A stretch of 64,000 bases of DNA, taken from contig NZ_FOOY01000003.1 of NCBI RefSeq assembly GCF_900113325.1, forward strand, positions 310,001 to 374,000, written 5' to 3'. Source of the DNA: Sporolactobacillus nakayamae (GTDB lineage Bacteria; Bacillota; Bacilli; Bacillales; Sporolactobacillaceae). The stretch's first letter is position 1. Each line of letters begins with the position of its first letter. Below are positions 17,818 to 26,884 of this stretch, piece by piece. The translations under genes and the position numbers were made by a program. Below the pieces are notes generated by a model, which was not told the DNA's origin, did no database searches, and was given only the letters and a program-made list of their open reading frames with translations.

Positions 17818-18127
17818 GAAGCAATTTGACGAACATCATCCGCTTTTTCACCAAGTCGTAGTGTTTACCGGAGTGATTCAATCCATGTCACGTCAGGACG
17901 CATGCCAAATCGTGGCTGACTTTGGTGGCATTAACGGCAACAGCGTGACTAAGCAAACAACGCTGCTCGTGGTTGGCAACCCTGATCATCGGACACCTAC
18001 GAATCAAAAAAGCAGCAAAGAACTCAAGGCAGAAAAACTTTCTTCACAAGGACAAGAGATCAACATCATAAGCGAAAACGAATTTATATTTATGATTAAT
18101 CTGACGCAAGCCAAAACAGAACAATGA
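17759..18127 (+). pseudogene. BRCT domain displaced by a frame change from the exonuclease gene
   Basis: This +1 frame encodes FHQVVVFTGVIQSMSRQDA, GGINGNSVTKQTTLLVVG and a closing ENEFIFMI, the hallmarks of an NAD-ligase-type BRCT domain. It overlaps the exonuclease frame by 59 bp and has no ribosome site of its own. The linker in this frame (RGAFKPSDTII) continues the linker of fused homologues. I infer a one-base indel at about 17765-17785 in a formerly fused gene. A programmed frameshift or an assembly error are alternatives. Confidence 0.65.
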
Positions 18128-18220
18128 AATTTAGACAACAAATAGTCGAAAATATAAAAGGACCTCCAGCTAATTTCGGTTGTAGATCCTTATCAATTTC
18201 TCTACCATGTAACCCATTTT

Positions 18221-18406
18221 TTATCTAGCGGAGCGTCTTGTCTCATCTTTCCAAATCAGCACACAATAATGAAACGAAATGTGTATTGAGCGAAGAATTG
18301 ACTGCTTTCTGCGATTGTTATGATATATATTCATAAACAGCCTGATTACTTTCAATCTTTGCTTCCACGTTGGTTGCTCAATTTGTGTTTGAACAGGTTG
18401 TTTCAT
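18221..18406 (-). CDS. Small basic hypothetical protein
   Basis: Encodes 61 residues, rich in Arg/Lys/His, with AAAGGA about 10 bases before the ATG. There are no recognisable motifs. The flanking 18128-18220 and 18407-18621 hold nothing else that I can identify. It may be a real micro-gene or a chance frame. Confidence 0.3.
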   Translation of the reverse strand: MKQPVQTQIEQPTWKQRLKVIRLFMNIYHNNRRKQSILRSIHISFHYCVLIWKDETRRSAR

Positions 18407-18621
18407 TTACATCCATCCTTTAGGAGGCAAAATGCATGACGACGCCTGACTATAGCCCGTTATTGAAAACCTGATGCCTATTCGACTAACTTTCATACCT
18501 TAACTATTAACAAGCATGCCACAATAGCATGGTCATTATTTAATATTCTTAAACATAATAAATGGTGATTAATACCGCTGACAGCGTCAGAAACCACCAA
18601 TGGATGCTGCATTGAGAAGTA

Positions 18622-19128
18622 TTATTTAAATGAATTATTTTGTAACACAGTGACAGTTTTTTGAGTCGTCCGTGCAGTTTTTTTTGTATATGCTACAAGC
18701 CGAACGATGTCGTTACAACATTGCTTTGCACCAATTACCAACAGCGGTACACCGATAAAATCAATTTTTAGCCAACGTGAACACAGACCCCCTATTGTCA
18801 TAGCAAATGGAACCGTTGGTGATGTATTCGAAAAAATAATCTTTTCACTGCCCTTATATTTTTGCTGCAACAATAAACTTAAATTTGATAATGCTGCAAG
18901 CATATGTTTTGATGATCCGCGGCCAACCGTATAAACTGAATTTCCATCATCATCAATTCCATGAAAGATTAGTGTACCCATATCAGCCGAGGTAAGCCGA
19001 TTAAAATAAGGTACAGATATGATTTCAGCTTTGGTTAATTTATGATCTGGAGATATTTTTTTTAGATGATATGCAGCCGCTAGTGCTGTAGTATGCGTGC
19101 CGCCAAAATCATTATATATGTAAATCAA
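18622..19128 (-). CDS. DUF3189 family protein
   Basis: Encodes about 168 residues. I choose the TTG at 19128 because AAAGGA lies 8 bases upstream; the ATG at 19137 abuts that site. The opening IYIYNDFGGTHTTALAAAYH is the DUF3189 signature (Y-x-x-x-G-G-x-H-[ST]-x-x-A-A). This family is nearly restricted to endospore formers, where it is linked to spore biology without a defined activity. It is probably monocistronic. The C-terminal third (VLQNN tail) is less conserved in appearance. Confidence 0.75.
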   Translation of the reverse strand: MIYIYNDFGGTHTTALAAAYHLKKISPDHKLTKAEIISVPYFNRLTSADMGTLIFHGIDDDGNSVYTVGRGSSKHMLAALSNLSLLLQQKYKGSEKIIFSNTSPTVPFAMTIGGLCSRWLKIDFIGVPLLVIGAKQCCNDIVRLVAYTKKTARTTQKTVTVLQNNSFK

Positions 19129-19363
19129 TGGGATCATCCTTTTTCATGCAAGTTGACATTAATTTTCCCTATTGAACCATGAATTATCCAATGCCGGTAG
19201 ATGATTTCAGAGCAGCAACGAAGTAGACAGATACTGTGATTGTTATCTTATTTACACATCAAAGGACAAAATGCAGAAAGACTATTGAAAATCGGGGCAG
19301 ATTCGGGGCGCAATCAAAAAGAAACCAATAATTGAGCGTTTGCCCCCCCTCTTTTTCAGGGCA

Positions 19364-19402
19364 AAACAAAAACCCCTCAAAGCCATATGGCTCAAGGGGT
19401 TT
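19364..19402 (-). terminator. Terminator of glnRA
   Basis: Arms AACCCCT and AGGGGTT enclose a nested AGCCATATGGCT palindrome; the minus-strand 3' flank is T-rich (GTTTTTGTTTT). It lies 16 bp past the glnA stop. Confidence 0.9.
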
Positions 19403-19417
19403 CAGCAAATCTATTGA

Positions 19418-20752
19418 TTAATATTGTTCCATGTATTGATCGCGTTCCCATGGGTGTACTTGAGTGCGGAACATATCCCATTCAATTTCTTTTGCATCGT
19501 TGAAGTGGGAAACCGTATGTTCGCCAAGCGCGCCAGTGATGACTTCGTCTGCATTAAACGCATCGACAGCTTCTTTAAGAGATGCAGGCAATTCATGAAT
19601 GCCAAGTTCTTCGCGTTCCTGATCGTCCATCACGTAAATACTGCGGTCAACTGAAGCAGGAGGTGTCAAGCCTTTCTTAATACCGTCAAGTCCAGCAGCA
19701 AGCAATGCAGCCATGCCTAGGTATGGGTTAGTCGCAGGGTCAACGCTACGTACTTCGATACGTGTGCTGAGACCGCGAGCTGCAGGGATACGAATCAGAG
19801 CGCTTCGGTTGCTCAATGACCATGCAATATAGCTTGGTGCTTCATAGCCAGGAACCAAACGTTTGTACGAGTTAACGATCGGGTTCGTAATGGCAGTGAA
19901 TGCACGCGCATGTTCTAGAGAGCCGGCGATAAATGCCTTTGCTGTCGCACTAAGACCATCTTCAGAATTTGCATCATAAAATGCATTTTCTTTACCCTTG
20001 AAAAGAGACATGTTCGAGTGCATACCTGAACCATTTACACCAAACAGCGGCTTAGGCATGAATGTCGCATGCAGTCCGTGCTTACGGGCAATCGTTTTAA
20101 CAACTAATTTAAATGTCTGGATGTTGTCACAAGTTTTAACAGCATCTGCATATTTGAAGTCGATTTCGTGCTGACCAGGAGCTACTTCATGGTGAGAAGC
20201 TTCAATTTCAAAGCCCATGTCTTCGAGCTCAAGGACGATATCACGACGGCAATTTTCGCCAAGATCCGTAGGAGCAAGGTCGAAATATCCGCCTTTATCA
20301 TTTAAGTCAAGAGTCGGTTCGCCTGATTCATTCAATTTGAAGAGGAAAAATTCTGGTTCCGGTCCAATGTTGAACGAAGTGAATCCAAGTTTCTCCATTT
20401 CAGCTAGCTGAGCTTTCAAAACCGAGCGAGGATCGCCTGGGAACGGCGTACGATCTGGTTTGTAAATGTCGCAGATGAGACGTGCAACTTTACCTTTTTC
20501 TGCTGTCCAAGGGAAAATGACAAAGCTGTCATAATCAGGATACAAAAGCATGTCTGATTCTTCGATCCTTACAAATCCTTCGATTGAAGAACCATCAAAC
20601 ATAATACTGTTATCAAATGCTTTCCCAAGCTGACTTACGGGAATTTCAACATTTTTAATAATCCCAAGAAAATCAGTGAACTGCAAACGAATAAATTTAA
20701 CATTTGCTTCATTTACCTTAGAAATAATGTCTTCTTTTGTAAACTTTGCCAT
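19418..20752 (-). CDS. glnA: Glutamine synthetase type I
   Basis: Encodes 444 residues, the B. subtilis GlnA length (GSI-alpha, not adenylylated). Visible motifs are the beta-grasp start, the latch [10 protein letters not shown], the ATP/metal motifs GPEPEFFLF and the [11 protein letters not shown] metal loop, then [17 protein letters not shown]. It makes glutamine from glutamate and ammonia, and in its feedback-inhibited form controls GlnR and TnrA. GGGAGGA precedes the ATG. It lies 57 bp downstream of glnR in the same operon and is followed by a terminator. Confidence 0.96.
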   Translation of the reverse strand: MAKFTKEDIISKVNEANVKFIRLQFTDFLGIIKNVEIPVSQLGKAFDNSIMFDGSSIEGFVRIEESDMLLYPDYDSFVIFPWTAEKGKVARLICDIYKPDRTPFPGDPRSVLKAQLAEMEKLGFTSFNIGPEPEFFLFKLNESGEPTLDLNDKGGYFDLAPTDLGENCRRDIVLELEDMGFEIEASHHEVAPGQHEIDFKYADAVKTCDNIQTFKLVVKTIARKHGLHATFMPKPLFGVNGSGMHSNMSLFKGKENAFYDANSEDGLSATAKAFIAGSLEHARAFTAITNPIVNSYKRLVPGYEAPSYIAWSLSNRSALIRIPAARGLSTRIEVRSVDPATNPYLGMAALLAAGLDGIKKGLTPPASVDRSIYVMDDQEREELGIHELPASLKEAVDAFNADEVITGALGEHTVSHFNDAKEIEWDMFRTQVHPWERDQYMEQY

Positions 20753-20809
20753 TCAAGATCCTCCCCAAAGATAAGTTTCTGTTTTTAAAATTATATACAC
20801 AGAGAAATA

Positions 20810-21196
20810 TCATCGAAAAAACCGTGATAACTCCCCTTGTATTAACGAAGTTTTGCCAAACTTGCCTGCTTGCACGAGCTCGGACTTAAGGAATTTCATG
20901 AGTTCAGCATCCGACATTGCTTTCTTTCCTTCAGCAGGTCGGTTTGCCACTACAGGCTTTTCACTGAGTACTCTCCTAATACCAGCTAAATTGACACCTT
21001 CATCTAAAAGAGATTTGATGTCCAAAAGCCGATCGACGTCGTTAAAAGAAAAGACGCGGCGATTTCCTTCACTACGCTCAGGATGAATTAAATCATTTTC
21101 TTCATAGTAGCGTATCTGCCTGGCCGTCAGCCCAGTTAATTTCTGAACAATACCCATGGAGAATAAAGGCATTGATCGGCGTACGTTATCAGCCAT
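20810..21196 (-). CDS. glnR: GlnR, MerR-family repressor of nitrogen genes
   Basis: Encodes 128 residues. The N-terminal MerR winged helix (MGIVQKLTGLTARQIRYYEE) is followed by a short dimerisation helix and a C-terminal tail (KTSLIQGELSRFFR) that in B. subtilis GlnR acts as an autoinhibitory segment sensing feedback-inhibited glutamine synthetase. It represses its own operon and other nitrogen genes when glutamine is plentiful. A near-consensus promoter and a GlnR box lie upstream. Confidence 0.94.
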   Translation of the reverse strand: MADNVRRSMPLFSMGIVQKLTGLTARQIRYYEENDLIHPERSEGNRRVFSFNDVDRLLDIKSLLDEGVNLAGIRRVLSEKPVVANRPAEGKKAMSDAELMKFLKSELVQAGKFGKTSLIQGELSRFFR

Positions 21197-21223
21197 TTCG
21201 CCTCACGCCCCTTCCTTAAACAC

Positions 21224-21252
21224 ATTATAACGGGCAGCTGATTTGTTGTCAA
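21224..21252 (-). promoter_or_regulatory. Sigma-A promoter of glnRA
   Basis: On the minus strand a perfect TTGACA, a 17-base spacer and a perfect TATAAT. The -10 box is 28 bp upstream of the glnR start. Confidence 0.9.
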
Positions 21253-21256
21253 TCAA

Positions 21257-21273
21257 TGTTAGTTTATCTTACG
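21257..21273. promoter_or_regulatory. GlnR/TnrA box
   Basis: TGTTA-N7-TTACG fits TGTNA-N7-TNACA with one mismatch at the last base. It lies directly upstream of the -35 box, the position of the autoregulatory GlnR site in B. subtilis glnRA. Confidence 0.75.
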
Positions 21274-21301
21274 GCAATTTGTTATGATTTTAATTGAATT
21301 G

Positions 21302-22582
21302 TCACAATTTGATTAAATCATGATCGAGCAGTTCCTTTTCCATTAGATGATTAACCGCAATCATCAGCGCCGCTTTGACATGCTCAAAGGTCAATCCTCC
21401 TTGAACATAAAGAGTATACGGAGGACGAATCGGCCCATCCGCCGTTAATTCAAGACTTGCGCCTTGAATAAAAGTGCCCGCTGCCATGATGACATCGCTT
21501 GTATATCCCGGCATTGGACTCGGGTAGGGTTGCACATGAGCATTGATTGGGGAAGCCATTTGTATCGCCTGACAGAATGCGATCATTTGATCCGGGTCAT
21601 GGAAAGTGACTCTCTGAATAAGGTCTGTCCGCATTTTTTCCCATGAAGGCGACGTCTCCATCCCTAATTTTTCCATCAGTGCTGATGTGAAAACTGCACC
21701 TTTCACCGCTTGGGCGACCGTATGCGGTGATAGAAAGAATCCTTGATATTGATCTTTGAGTTCACCAAGCGATGGACCTACTTCTTTTCCCAATCCCGGC
21801 GCTGTCAACCGTTCCGCACACAACGAGACCAAAGCCTCGCGACCTACTATATAGCCGCCAACTTTTGCCAGTCCTCCACCCGGATTCTTAATTAGAGATC
21901 CTGCCATTAAATCCGCACCAACATGACACGGCTCGCGCGTTTCAGTAAATTCGCCATAGCAATTATCGACAAAGATAACAACATCTGGGTGTGCCTTTTT
22001 AATTGAGGAAATTGCTTCACCGATCTGACTTATCGCTATGGACGGACGGTTTGCGTAGCCGCAGGAACGCTGAATACCGATCATCTTTGTGTTCGGGGCA
22101 ATCGCATCAATCACAGCCTGCGTATCTATTCTCCCCTGCCTCAGCGGAACCGATCTGAATTGGATACCAAAATCCTTCAGTGAACCGTGACTGTTTCCCG
22201 ATAATCCGATCACACCTTCCAATGTGTCATAAGGCTTACCGGTTATGTACATTAACTCATCGCCCGGCCGAAGTACACCAAAAAGTGCGGTTGTGATTGC
22301 ATGTGTACCCGAAATCATCTGTGAACGCACGAGAGCTGATTCCGCTCCGAAACAATCGGCATACACAGATTCAATACCTTCTCTCCCAAAATCATCATAC
22401 CCATAACCTGTGCTGCCATTAAAGTGGGCATCACTTATTTTATTTTTCTTAAAACTTGATAAAACGCGGTATTGATTTTCTAGAGCAATCGCATCAACTG
22501 CTTTCAATTGTTCTGCAATTTGCGCTTCGACCGCCGCAGATATGCTTATTAATTCTTTTCCAAACGTTAGTGCATCAAACAT
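21302..22582 (-). CDS. ynbB: YnbB-like PLP-dependent Cys/Met lyase-family protein
   Basis: Encodes 426 residues of the fold-type I PLP family (Met_gamma_lyase-like, once called aluminium resistance protein). The PLP-binding region reads MAGSLIKNPGGGLAKVGGYI, with Lys after Ile as the likely Schiff-base residue, and VDNCYGEF supplies the PLP Asp. The reaction is not established; the family is assumed to act on sulfur amino acids. AAGGAG precedes the ATG. It starts 2 bp after the hflX stop, giving a tight hflX-ynbB pair as in B. subtilis. Confidence 0.88.
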   Translation of the reverse strand: MFDALTFGKELISISAAVEAQIAEQLKAVDAIALENQYRVLSSFKKNKISDAHFNGSTGYGYDDFGREGIESVYADCFGAESALVRSQMISGTHAITTALFGVLRPGDELMYITGKPYDTLEGVIGLSGNSHGSLKDFGIQFRSVPLRQGRIDTQAVIDAIAPNTKMIGIQRSCGYANRPSIAISQIGEAISSIKKAHPDVVIFVDNCYGEFTETREPCHVGADLMAGSLIKNPGGGLAKVGGYIVGREALVSLCAERLTAPGLGKEVGPSLGELKDQYQGFFLSPHTVAQAVKGAVFTSALMEKLGMETSPSWEKMRTDLIQRVTFHDPDQMIAFCQAIQMASPINAHVQPYPSPMPGYTSDVIMAAGTFIQGASLELTADGPIRPPYTLYVQGGLTFEHVKAALMIAVNHLMEKELLDHDLIKL

Positions 22583-22584
22583 TT

Positions 22585-23838
22585 TTATAACTCCTTATTG
22601 GTTGAAGCCTGATTATGAATTAACTTCGATGCTATGGCCGTCTCCGGGTAGACGAATCCTTCAACTTCATACTTCTGAGCGTTTTCATCATAGACTTGTT
22701 TATTTAAGATCGTGTTCAGTTTAATGTCATTTAATAATTTACCTTCATCGGCATCCAATAGTGCGTGAAAGGGCACCATTTGCTGCACAATCTGCGATTC
22801 AATTTCAGCGAGAATCCGATCACGATCATTGATGTCACGCGCAGACACGAGCAAAGAACCTTTGGGAACGATGAATGGAGTCTGAAGCAAATCCTTCTTA
22901 TTGTAAATTGTCAGCATTGGCAATTCATCTGCGCCCAACTCCTCGAGCAATGCGCGCACCGTCTTCTCGTGGGTGATCAAGTCCGGATCAGATGCGTCAA
23001 GCACGTGCACAATAAGTTGCGCGCCTGTTACTTCCTCAAGTGTCGATCGGAATGCAGCAACAAGTTGTGTCGGCAGCTCCTGAATAAATCCTACCGTATC
23101 GGACAAAAGACAAATAAACCCATTCAGTAGGTTCATTTTACGCGTCAGAGGGTCCAGTGTTGCGAACAGTTGATTTTCGGCGTATGTACTTGCCGCAGTC
23201 AGCTGATTGAACAAGGTTGATTTCCCCGCATTTGTATAGCCAACCAGAACAACCTGGCATTGATTATTCATCATTCGTCGATCACGATAACGTTTACGAT
23301 GCTGTACAACCGTTTTCAATTGATTACTGATATCCTTCATTCTGCTTCTGATATAGCGTCTATCTGATTCCAGTTTTGTTTCTCCAGGTCCACGAGTCCC
23401 GATTCCGCCGCCCAAACGTGAGAGCGACTCGCCCATGCCGCTCAAACGCGGTAGTAAGTACTGAAGCTGAGCAAGTTCAACTTGAAGTTTTCCCTCTCGT
23501 GAGCGTGCCCGTACGGCGAAGATGTCCAAAATAAGCTGAGTCCTGTCCAGTACTTTTGCATAGAGCAATGCGCCGAGACGTCCCTGCTGTGACGGGGATA
23601 GCTCACCATTAAAGATCACCGTTCCTACGTCTAATTCTTTTTCCAAAGCCTCAAGTTCTTGTAATTTACCACTTCCTATATAAGTGGCTGAGTCAATTTT
23701 TTGTCTTTTTTGAGTCACGACGGCAACAACTTGGCCACCAGCCGTTTTCGTCAATGCTTCTAGCTCTTCAAGCGATGATTCAAAATGATCATCGGATTGA
23801 GAAGGGAGCTGACAAGCTACGAGTATCACGTTTTCCAT
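22585..23838 (-). CDS. hflX: Ribosome-associated GTPase HflX (YnbA)
   Basis: Encodes 417 residues. The N-terminal HflX domain (about 1-190) contains ATYIGSGKLQEL and the Gly-rich SRLGGGIGTRGPGETKLE signature. The G domain follows, with G1 GYTNAGKSTLFNQL, G3 DTVGF and G4 NKKD. A C-terminal helper domain closes the protein. HflX splits stalled or hibernating 70S ribosomes, a heat-shock and antibiotic-stress function. It is upstream of ynbB and downstream of spoVK, 23 bp away, in one minus-strand unit. Confidence 0.93.
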   Translation of the reverse strand: MENVILVACQLPSQSDDHFESSLEELEALTKTAGGQVVAVVTQKRQKIDSATYIGSGKLQELEALEKELDVGTVIFNGELSPSQQGRLGALLYAKVLDRTQLILDIFAVRARSREGKLQVELAQLQYLLPRLSGMGESLSRLGGGIGTRGPGETKLESDRRYIRSRMKDISNQLKTVVQHRKRYRDRRMMNNQCQVVLVGYTNAGKSTLFNQLTAASTYAENQLFATLDPLTRKMNLLNGFICLLSDTVGFIQELPTQLVAAFRSTLEEVTGAQLIVHVLDASDPDLITHEKTVRALLEELGADELPMLTIYNKKDLLQTPFIVPKGSLLVSARDINDRDRILAEIESQIVQQMVPFHALLDADEGKLLNDIKLNTILNKQVYDENAQKYEVEGFVYPETAIASKLIHNQASTNKEL

Positions 23839-23861
23839 AGGTACCTCTCTTTAGTTCCAGG

Positions 23862-24815
23862 TCATGCTTCATCTGCATGAGACATAACCGATTGTTCTTC
23901 TGCTGCCAGATCACAAGCTCGAAGTGTCAGAAGTGCGTCACGATCAAAGCTGTTTTCTCTGACGAGCCGTACTGCTTGCTGACGGATTGTTTTTTCAATA
24001 ATATTTCGGACATAACGTCCATTGCTGAAATGAGGCTCAAGGCTTGCGACCTTTTGCTGAAGCAAACGAAGTAATTTTTTTTGAGCCTCCGCTGTCATTG
24101 TATACTCACGATCGCGGATCATTTGTTTCGCGATATCCAGCAGTTCCATTCCGGAGTAGTCAGGAAAAGACATAATCATCGGAAATCGTGAAGGGAGTCC
24201 GGGATTTATTTTTAAGAACTCCTCCATTTCGTCGGAATAGCCCGCAAGAATTAAAATAAATTCGTCTTTATGATCTTCCATTTGCTTCACTAATGTGTCA
24301 ATTGCTTCCTTACCAAAATCTTTTTCTCCACCACGTGATAGCGAATAAGCTTCATCAATGAAAAGAACACCGCCAAGCGCCCTCTTGACGAGATCTCGCG
24401 TTTTTTGCGCAGTCTGCCCAATATATTCGCCAACAAGATCCGCGCGTTCCGCCTCAATCAAGTGACCCTTAGGCAGTATCTCCATTTCCCTGAACAAGTC
24501 ACTCAAAAGACGCGCAACCGTTGTTTTGCCTGTCCCCGGATTGCCTTTGAACAACATATGGAAGGATTGTTTTCGTACCTTCAGCTGTGCTTCCTCACGT
24601 TTGCGATATATATAGAGCCACGCATACAGTTCGCGTACCATATGTTTAATTTGATCCATACCAACCAATCGGTCAAGTTTGGCTTCCAGTTTCTCAAGCG
24701 GCTCATGAGTCACGCGCTCATCGATTGGAAAGGGTGTGGTTGTGTTTTTTTCTGTTTTTTGATTGAATACAACATTAATCTGACTTTTCTTCGTAAACGT
24801 ATAGGCTTCTCGCAT
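23862..24815 (-). CDS. spoVK: Stage V sporulation protein K, CbbX-type AAA+ ATPase
   Basis: Encodes 317 residues, close to the 322 of B. subtilis SpoVK. A short N-terminal region is followed by the AAA+ core: Walker A GNPGTGKTTVARLL, Walker B GGVLFIDEAYSL, an arginine-finger region SRFPMIMSFPDYS and a C-terminal helical lid (RYVRNIIEKTIRQQAVR). It acts in the mother cell during spore maturation. GAGGTG is 8 bases before the ATG. It is the first gene of the spoVK-hflX-ynbB run. Confidence 0.92.
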   Translation of the reverse strand: MREAYTFTKKSQINVVFNQKTEKNTTTPFPIDERVTHEPLEKLEAKLDRLVGMDQIKHMVRELYAWLYIYRKREEAQLKVRKQSFHMLFKGNPGTGKTTVARLLSDLFREMEILPKGHLIEAERADLVGEYIGQTAQKTRDLVKRALGGVLFIDEAYSLSRGGEKDFGKEAIDTLVKQMEDHKDEFILILAGYSDEMEEFLKINPGLPSRFPMIMSFPDYSGMELLDIAKQMIRDREYTMTAEAQKKLLRLLQQKVASLEPHFSNGRYVRNIIEKTIRQQAVRLVRENSFDRDALLTLRACDLAAEEQSVMSHADEA

Positions 24816-25042
24816 AATCCGATCACCTCGCTGTTCTTTGGATCGAGTACCACGTGCGTACCTGCGTTGTTATGTTTACGCCGGTTGGAACGTGTCCGTG
24901 ATAATTGCCCGCTTTTCAAGTACCCATTAAAAGATGTGTGGACTGCTTTAGTTTATGATTGCCACACTCTATTCAGAATCGACGGATCCAAGATGCGCAT
25001 TTCGGTGAACCGAATTTATTCCCTCCAAAAAAAGCCCCACGA

Positions 25043-25071
25043 AACAAAAGAAAGACAGCGCAACCGCTGCC
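25043..25071 (-). terminator. Terminator of hfq
   Basis: On the minus strand GGCAGCG-GTTG-CGCTGTC followed by TTTCTTTTGTTT, 14 bp past the hfq stop. The rest of the 24816-25084 gap shows nothing else. Confidence 0.8.
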
Positions 25072-25084
25072 CTTCCAGAATCTA

Positions 25085-25318
25085 TTATGACTCGTCTTGA
25101 CTGGTCCAATTCACAGGTTTTGAAGGAGTAAACGTGGAAATCGCATGTTTGAAAATTAATTGCTGTTTGCCTTCACTATCCAAAAGCACTGTGAAATTAT
25201 CGAAGCCCTTGACCTTACCTTTCAATTGAAAACCACTGACAAGAAAGACGGTCACAAACGTTCCTTCTTTTCGCAACTGATTGAGAAATGTATCCTGGAT
25301 GTTAATTGACTGTTTCAT
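25085..25318 (-). CDS. hfq: RNA chaperone Hfq
   Basis: Encodes 77 residues. The Sm1 motif ([21 protein letters not shown]) and Sm2 motif ([10 protein letters not shown]) are intact, with the proximal-face Gln in [10 protein letters not shown]. It forms hexameric rings that bind small RNAs and A-rich RNA; in Gram-positives its role is modest. AGGAGG precedes the ATG. It follows miaA as in Bacillus, separated by 214 bp in which I see no gene. Confidence 0.96.
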   Translation of the reverse strand: MKQSINIQDTFLNQLRKEGTFVTVFLVSGFQLKGKVKGFDNFTVLLDSEGKQQLIFKHAISTFTPSKPVNWTSQDES

Positions 25319-25532
25319 TTTATTCCTCCTCTTTTCTCTCTAAATAAGACTATTTCGATTTAATGTAAAGATATCCTGCATAGAACTCTATTTTTATCTG
25401 ATCTTTATCTCTGAGAAGGAATTTAATTGTCCAATCAGAAAGATCTACACCTAAGATTATATTTTAAATTTCCATCATTTGCAAAGATCGTTTCGAAAAC
25501 AATACAATATATGTGAGATTAGTTGACGATAA

Positions 25533-26474
25533 TCACTCATTCGCCTCGTTATCCAAAATAAAGCGATATATTTCTTCAGCTTTTGCCGGGAAATTATGCA
25601 CAGCTTCGGTCATATCGAACCAGTGTACAGACATTTGCCGTCTGAACCATGTCAGCTGCCGTTTCGCGTAATGACGCGAATTTTTTTTCAACTGATTCAC
25701 AGCTTCATCAAGTGGACAGGTGTCATCGAAATAGGGGATAAATTCCTTATAGCCGATCGCTTGCATCGCCTGTGCTTCCCCTAGACCTTTTTCATATAAT
25801 GACCTTGCTTCATCAAGCAGTCCTTCATCCATCATCTGATCAACGCGTGCGTCAATCCGCGCATACAGTGTCTCACGCTCCATTGTCAGCCCGATGCACA
25901 GATATGGATAAAGAGGTTGAATCGATTCATCCGGCAAATGGTCGCTAAAAGGTTTCCCGGTTTCATGGTAAACTTCCAATGCCCGCATCACACGTACAAG
26001 ATTATTCGGATGGATCCGTTTCGCAGCGATAGGGTCCACGCGCGCCAATTGATCAAACAGTTCCCTTCCGCCACCTTCGCGCACAATCCGTGCCAACTCA
26101 AGGCGATATTCCGGATTCGCCCCACTTGAAGCGAACTGATAATCAAAAAGCGCTGCCTTGATGTAGAGCCCGGTGCCGCCGACTAGGATCGGCATTTTCC
26201 CTTCAGATGAAATAGTGTCGATCATTCGCCGAGCGTCGCATTGATATTCCGCAGCTGTATACGCTTCATTTGGTTCGCAAATATCAATCAGGTGGTGCGG
26301 CACGCCTTCCGCTTCCTCATTCGTTACCTTCGCGGTACCAATATTCATCCCACGATACACTTGAAACGCGTCACCGTTAATGATTTCACTGTGAAGGCGC
26401 TTAGCAAGTGCCACACTTAACTTTGTCTTACCGACAGCAGTCGGTCCCACAATGACAATCGTCGTTCTTTTCAT
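25533..26474 (-). CDS. miaA: tRNA dimethylallyltransferase
   Basis: Encodes 313 residues. The P-loop GPTAVGKTKLSVALAKRL, the substrate region NGDAFQVYRGMNIGTAK and the PILVGGTGLYIKA motif identify MiaA, which adds dimethylallyl to N6 of A37 in tRNAs reading UNN codons. MiaB, encoded at 45.2 kb, then methylthiolates the product. GGGAG is 7 bases before the ATG. A 44-codon micro-gene lies 71 bp upstream on the same strand. Confidence 0.96.
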   Translation of the reverse strand: MKRTTIVIVGPTAVGKTKLSVALAKRLHSEIINGDAFQVYRGMNIGTAKVTNEEAEGVPHHLIDICEPNEAYTAAEYQCDARRMIDTISSEGKMPILVGGTGLYIKAALFDYQFASSGANPEYRLELARIVREGGGRELFDQLARVDPIAAKRIHPNNLVRVMRALEVYHETGKPFSDHLPDESIQPLYPYLCIGLTMERETLYARIDARVDQMMDEGLLDEARSLYEKGLGEAQAMQAIGYKEFIPYFDDTCPLDEAVNQLKKNSRHYAKRQLTWFRRQMSVHWFDMTEAVHNFPAKAEEIYRFILDNEANE

Positions 26475-26545
26475 AAAATAACTCCCAAATAAAATGTGGG
26501 TTCAGTATAACACAATTCGAACCACGCGTGCATTGGATCGGGTGA

Positions 26546-26680
26546 TCACGAGGCCAATCGAATGACGTGAGTCGCTAAGATGCCCGATCTGTGAAAGATA
26601 CGACTACCGCCTCGCGTATAACAATAAGCTTTACTATATGATTCGGTTACATTCAAAAAGCGCACATGGCTTTGACTCAT
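26546..26680 (-). CDS. 44-residue micro-protein upstream of miaA
   Basis: The frame starts at an ATG preceded by AAGGAGTGGCAAG, a strong ribosome site at normal spacing, and ends at TGA (26546-26548). The product begins MSQSHVRFLNVTESYSKAY and is basic and soluble, with no family I recognise. A promoter with a perfect TATAAT lies 76 bp upstream, and miaA follows on the same strand. This could be a genuine small gene or a leader peptide in the miaA 5' region. Confidence 0.5.
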   Translation of the reverse strand: MSQSHVRFLNVTESYSKAYCYTRGGSRIFHRSGILATHVIRLAS

Positions 26681-26755
26681 CTTGCCACTCCTTGATGCTT
26701 AATAAATCAATTCGATACGATCGCCTCTTTTCATGAACGCCGCCTTCATGATTCT

Positions 26756-26785
26756 ATTATAGTGAACGTACGTTCCTTAGTGTAA
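26756..26785 (-). promoter_or_regulatory. Promoter upstream of the 44-codon gene and miaA
   Basis: TTACAC, an 18-base spacer and a perfect TATAAT on the minus strand. The leader contains a CATGAA...TTCATG hairpin at 26731-26750. Confidence 0.55.
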
Positions 26786-26884
26786 GTTAACTCTTTTGAT
26801 CAATGAAAATATCTGAAAAAATTACTCAATAGTATTACATACCTGTATGTCCATCTTTACGAGCGTTCATTCATGTTGGCAGCT

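Noticed and set aside
24405-25100. 231-codon plus-strand frame across the spoVK start
   Set aside because: It is antisense to spoVK and the hfq 3' region, contains no recognisable motif and lacks a ribosome site.
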